Origin: Ruminococcus_G sp963594675
GTDB taxonomy: Bacteria; Bacillota; Clostridia; Lachnospirales; Lachnospiraceae
Length of the DNA: 5,757 nucleotides
Reading direction: 5' to 3'
NCBI GenBank assembly: GCA_963594675.1
Contig: CAVBGA010000207.1
Span: forward strand, 1-5,757
The notes beneath the pieces were generated by a model. It had not been told where the DNA came from. It was given only the letters and a program-made list of their open reading frames with translations, and searched no databases. The position numbers and the translations under genes are program-made. This document shows, in pieces, positions 5,279 through 5,757 of this stretch (positions are counted from its first letter, which is position 1; each line of letters begins with the position of its first letter).

Positions 5279-5757
5279 ATGGGAAAAATTGTACAAACAG
5301 CAGGATGTAATGCTCTGGGGGAGTTCGCTCCGGAATTCGCGCATTTCAATGATGATATCCTTTTTGGAGAAAACTGGAATAATGAAGACATTGATGTAAA
5401 AACAAGAAGTATTATTACCGTGGTTGCTCTTATGGCTCAGGGAATTACAGATTCTTCTTTAAAATTTCATCTGCAGAATGCAAAAGATCACGGAGTATCA
5501 CAAAAGGAGATTGCTGCCATTGTTACCCATGTGGCATTTTATGCGGGATGGCCTAAGGCTTGGGCTGTATTTAACCTGGCTAAGGAAGTATGGCAGTTGG
5601 ATGCAGACTCCGATGACGCAAAAGCAAAACATGCTGCATCCATGATCTTCCCTATAGGCGCACCTAATACTGGATTTGCTCAGTATTTTTCTGGGGAAAG
5701 TTTTTTGGCTCCCATATCCACAAAACAGGTTGGAATTTTTAATGTAACCTTTGAACC
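5279..5757 (+). CDS. Carboxymuconolactone decarboxylase-like/cupin fusion protein (partial, 3' end outside the window)
   Basis: An open frame of 159 codons runs off the window with no stop. The ATG has GAGGT 7 nt upstream. The N-terminal part (about 15-110) is an AhpD/CMD-like all-helical domain. It has EFAPEFAHFNDDILFGE (15-31), TRSIITVVALMAQG (43-56), and KEIAAIVTHVAFYAGWPKAWA (84-104 region), the pattern of gamma-carboxymuconolactone decarboxylase homologues. It lacks the CxxxH redox motif of AhpD, so a peroxidase role is unlikely. From about residue 128 the text FPIGAPNTGFAQYF followed by a strand-rich segment looks like the opening of a cupin domain, as in known CMD-cupin fusions. The metal-binding His residues would lie beyond the window end. 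The precise reaction of these fusions is not established. The MerR-type promoter upstream suggests induction by a small molecule or electrophile rather than by the catabolic operon. Confidence 0.87.
   Translation, partial: MGKIVQTAGCNALGEFAPEFAHFNDDILFGENWNNEDIDVKTRSIITVVALMAQGITDSSLKFHLQNAKDHGVSQKEIAAIVTHVAFYAGWPKAWAVFNLAKEVWQLDADSDDAKAKHAASMIFPIGAPNTGFAQYFSGESFLAPISTKQVGIFNVTFE

Noticed and set aside
5117..5344. 75-codon minus-strand open frame in the gap before the CMD-cupin gene
   Set aside because: It overlaps the MerR-type promoter and the start of the CMD-cupin gene, has no recognisable family, and is rich in Leu, Ser and Arg as expected of noncoding translation.

Overview
The window looks like a chromosomal catabolic locus from a low-to-moderate G+C Gram-positive bacterium, most likely a Clostridia-type Firmicute. 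The basis is the A/T-rich third codon positions, the strong AGGAGG-type ribosome binding sites before most genes, the short intergenic gaps, and the protein families present. No species can be named from the sequence alone. All six real genes lie on the + strand, and there is no sign of mobile DNA, CRISPR or RNA genes.

Layout: (1) 1-1155, a soluble FAD-dependent oxidoreductase of the DAO/SoxB type, with its start uncertain between 1 and 25. (2) 1204-2046, an AraC-family regulator with an N-terminal DUF6597-like sensor domain. (3) 2103-2136, a strong hairpin plus T-run terminator placed directly before the next ribosome binding site. (4) 2158-2505, a PII signal-transduction protein that keeps the nucleotide-binding core but has lost the uridylylation tyrosine. 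(5) 2505-2520, a perfect 16-bp palindrome over the PII stop codon, just ahead of the next gene. (6) 2540-3928, a 12-TM APC-superfamily amino acid/amine permease. (7) 3984-5120, an ornithine cyclodeaminase/mu-crystallin family protein without the catalytic Asp of true ornithine cyclodeaminase. (8) 5161-5191, a promoter with a 19-bp spacer and a dyad in the spacer, the hallmark of MerR-type control. (9) 5279-5757, the start of a carboxymuconolactone decarboxylase-like/cupin fusion gene that runs off the window.

How they may work together (inference): the permease imports an amino acid, N-substituted amino acid or amine. The flavoprotein and the mu-crystallin-family protein oxidise or reduce it or an imine intermediate. 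The AraC protein senses the substrate. The unusual PII protein probably gates the permease by reading ATP/ADP and perhaps 2-oxoglutarate, as GlnK does for AmtB. The CMD-cupin gene behind its own MerR-type promoter appears to be a separate, stress- or electrophile-responsive unit. The most interesting element is the PII-APC permease pair with its cis-regulatory hairpin and palindrome.
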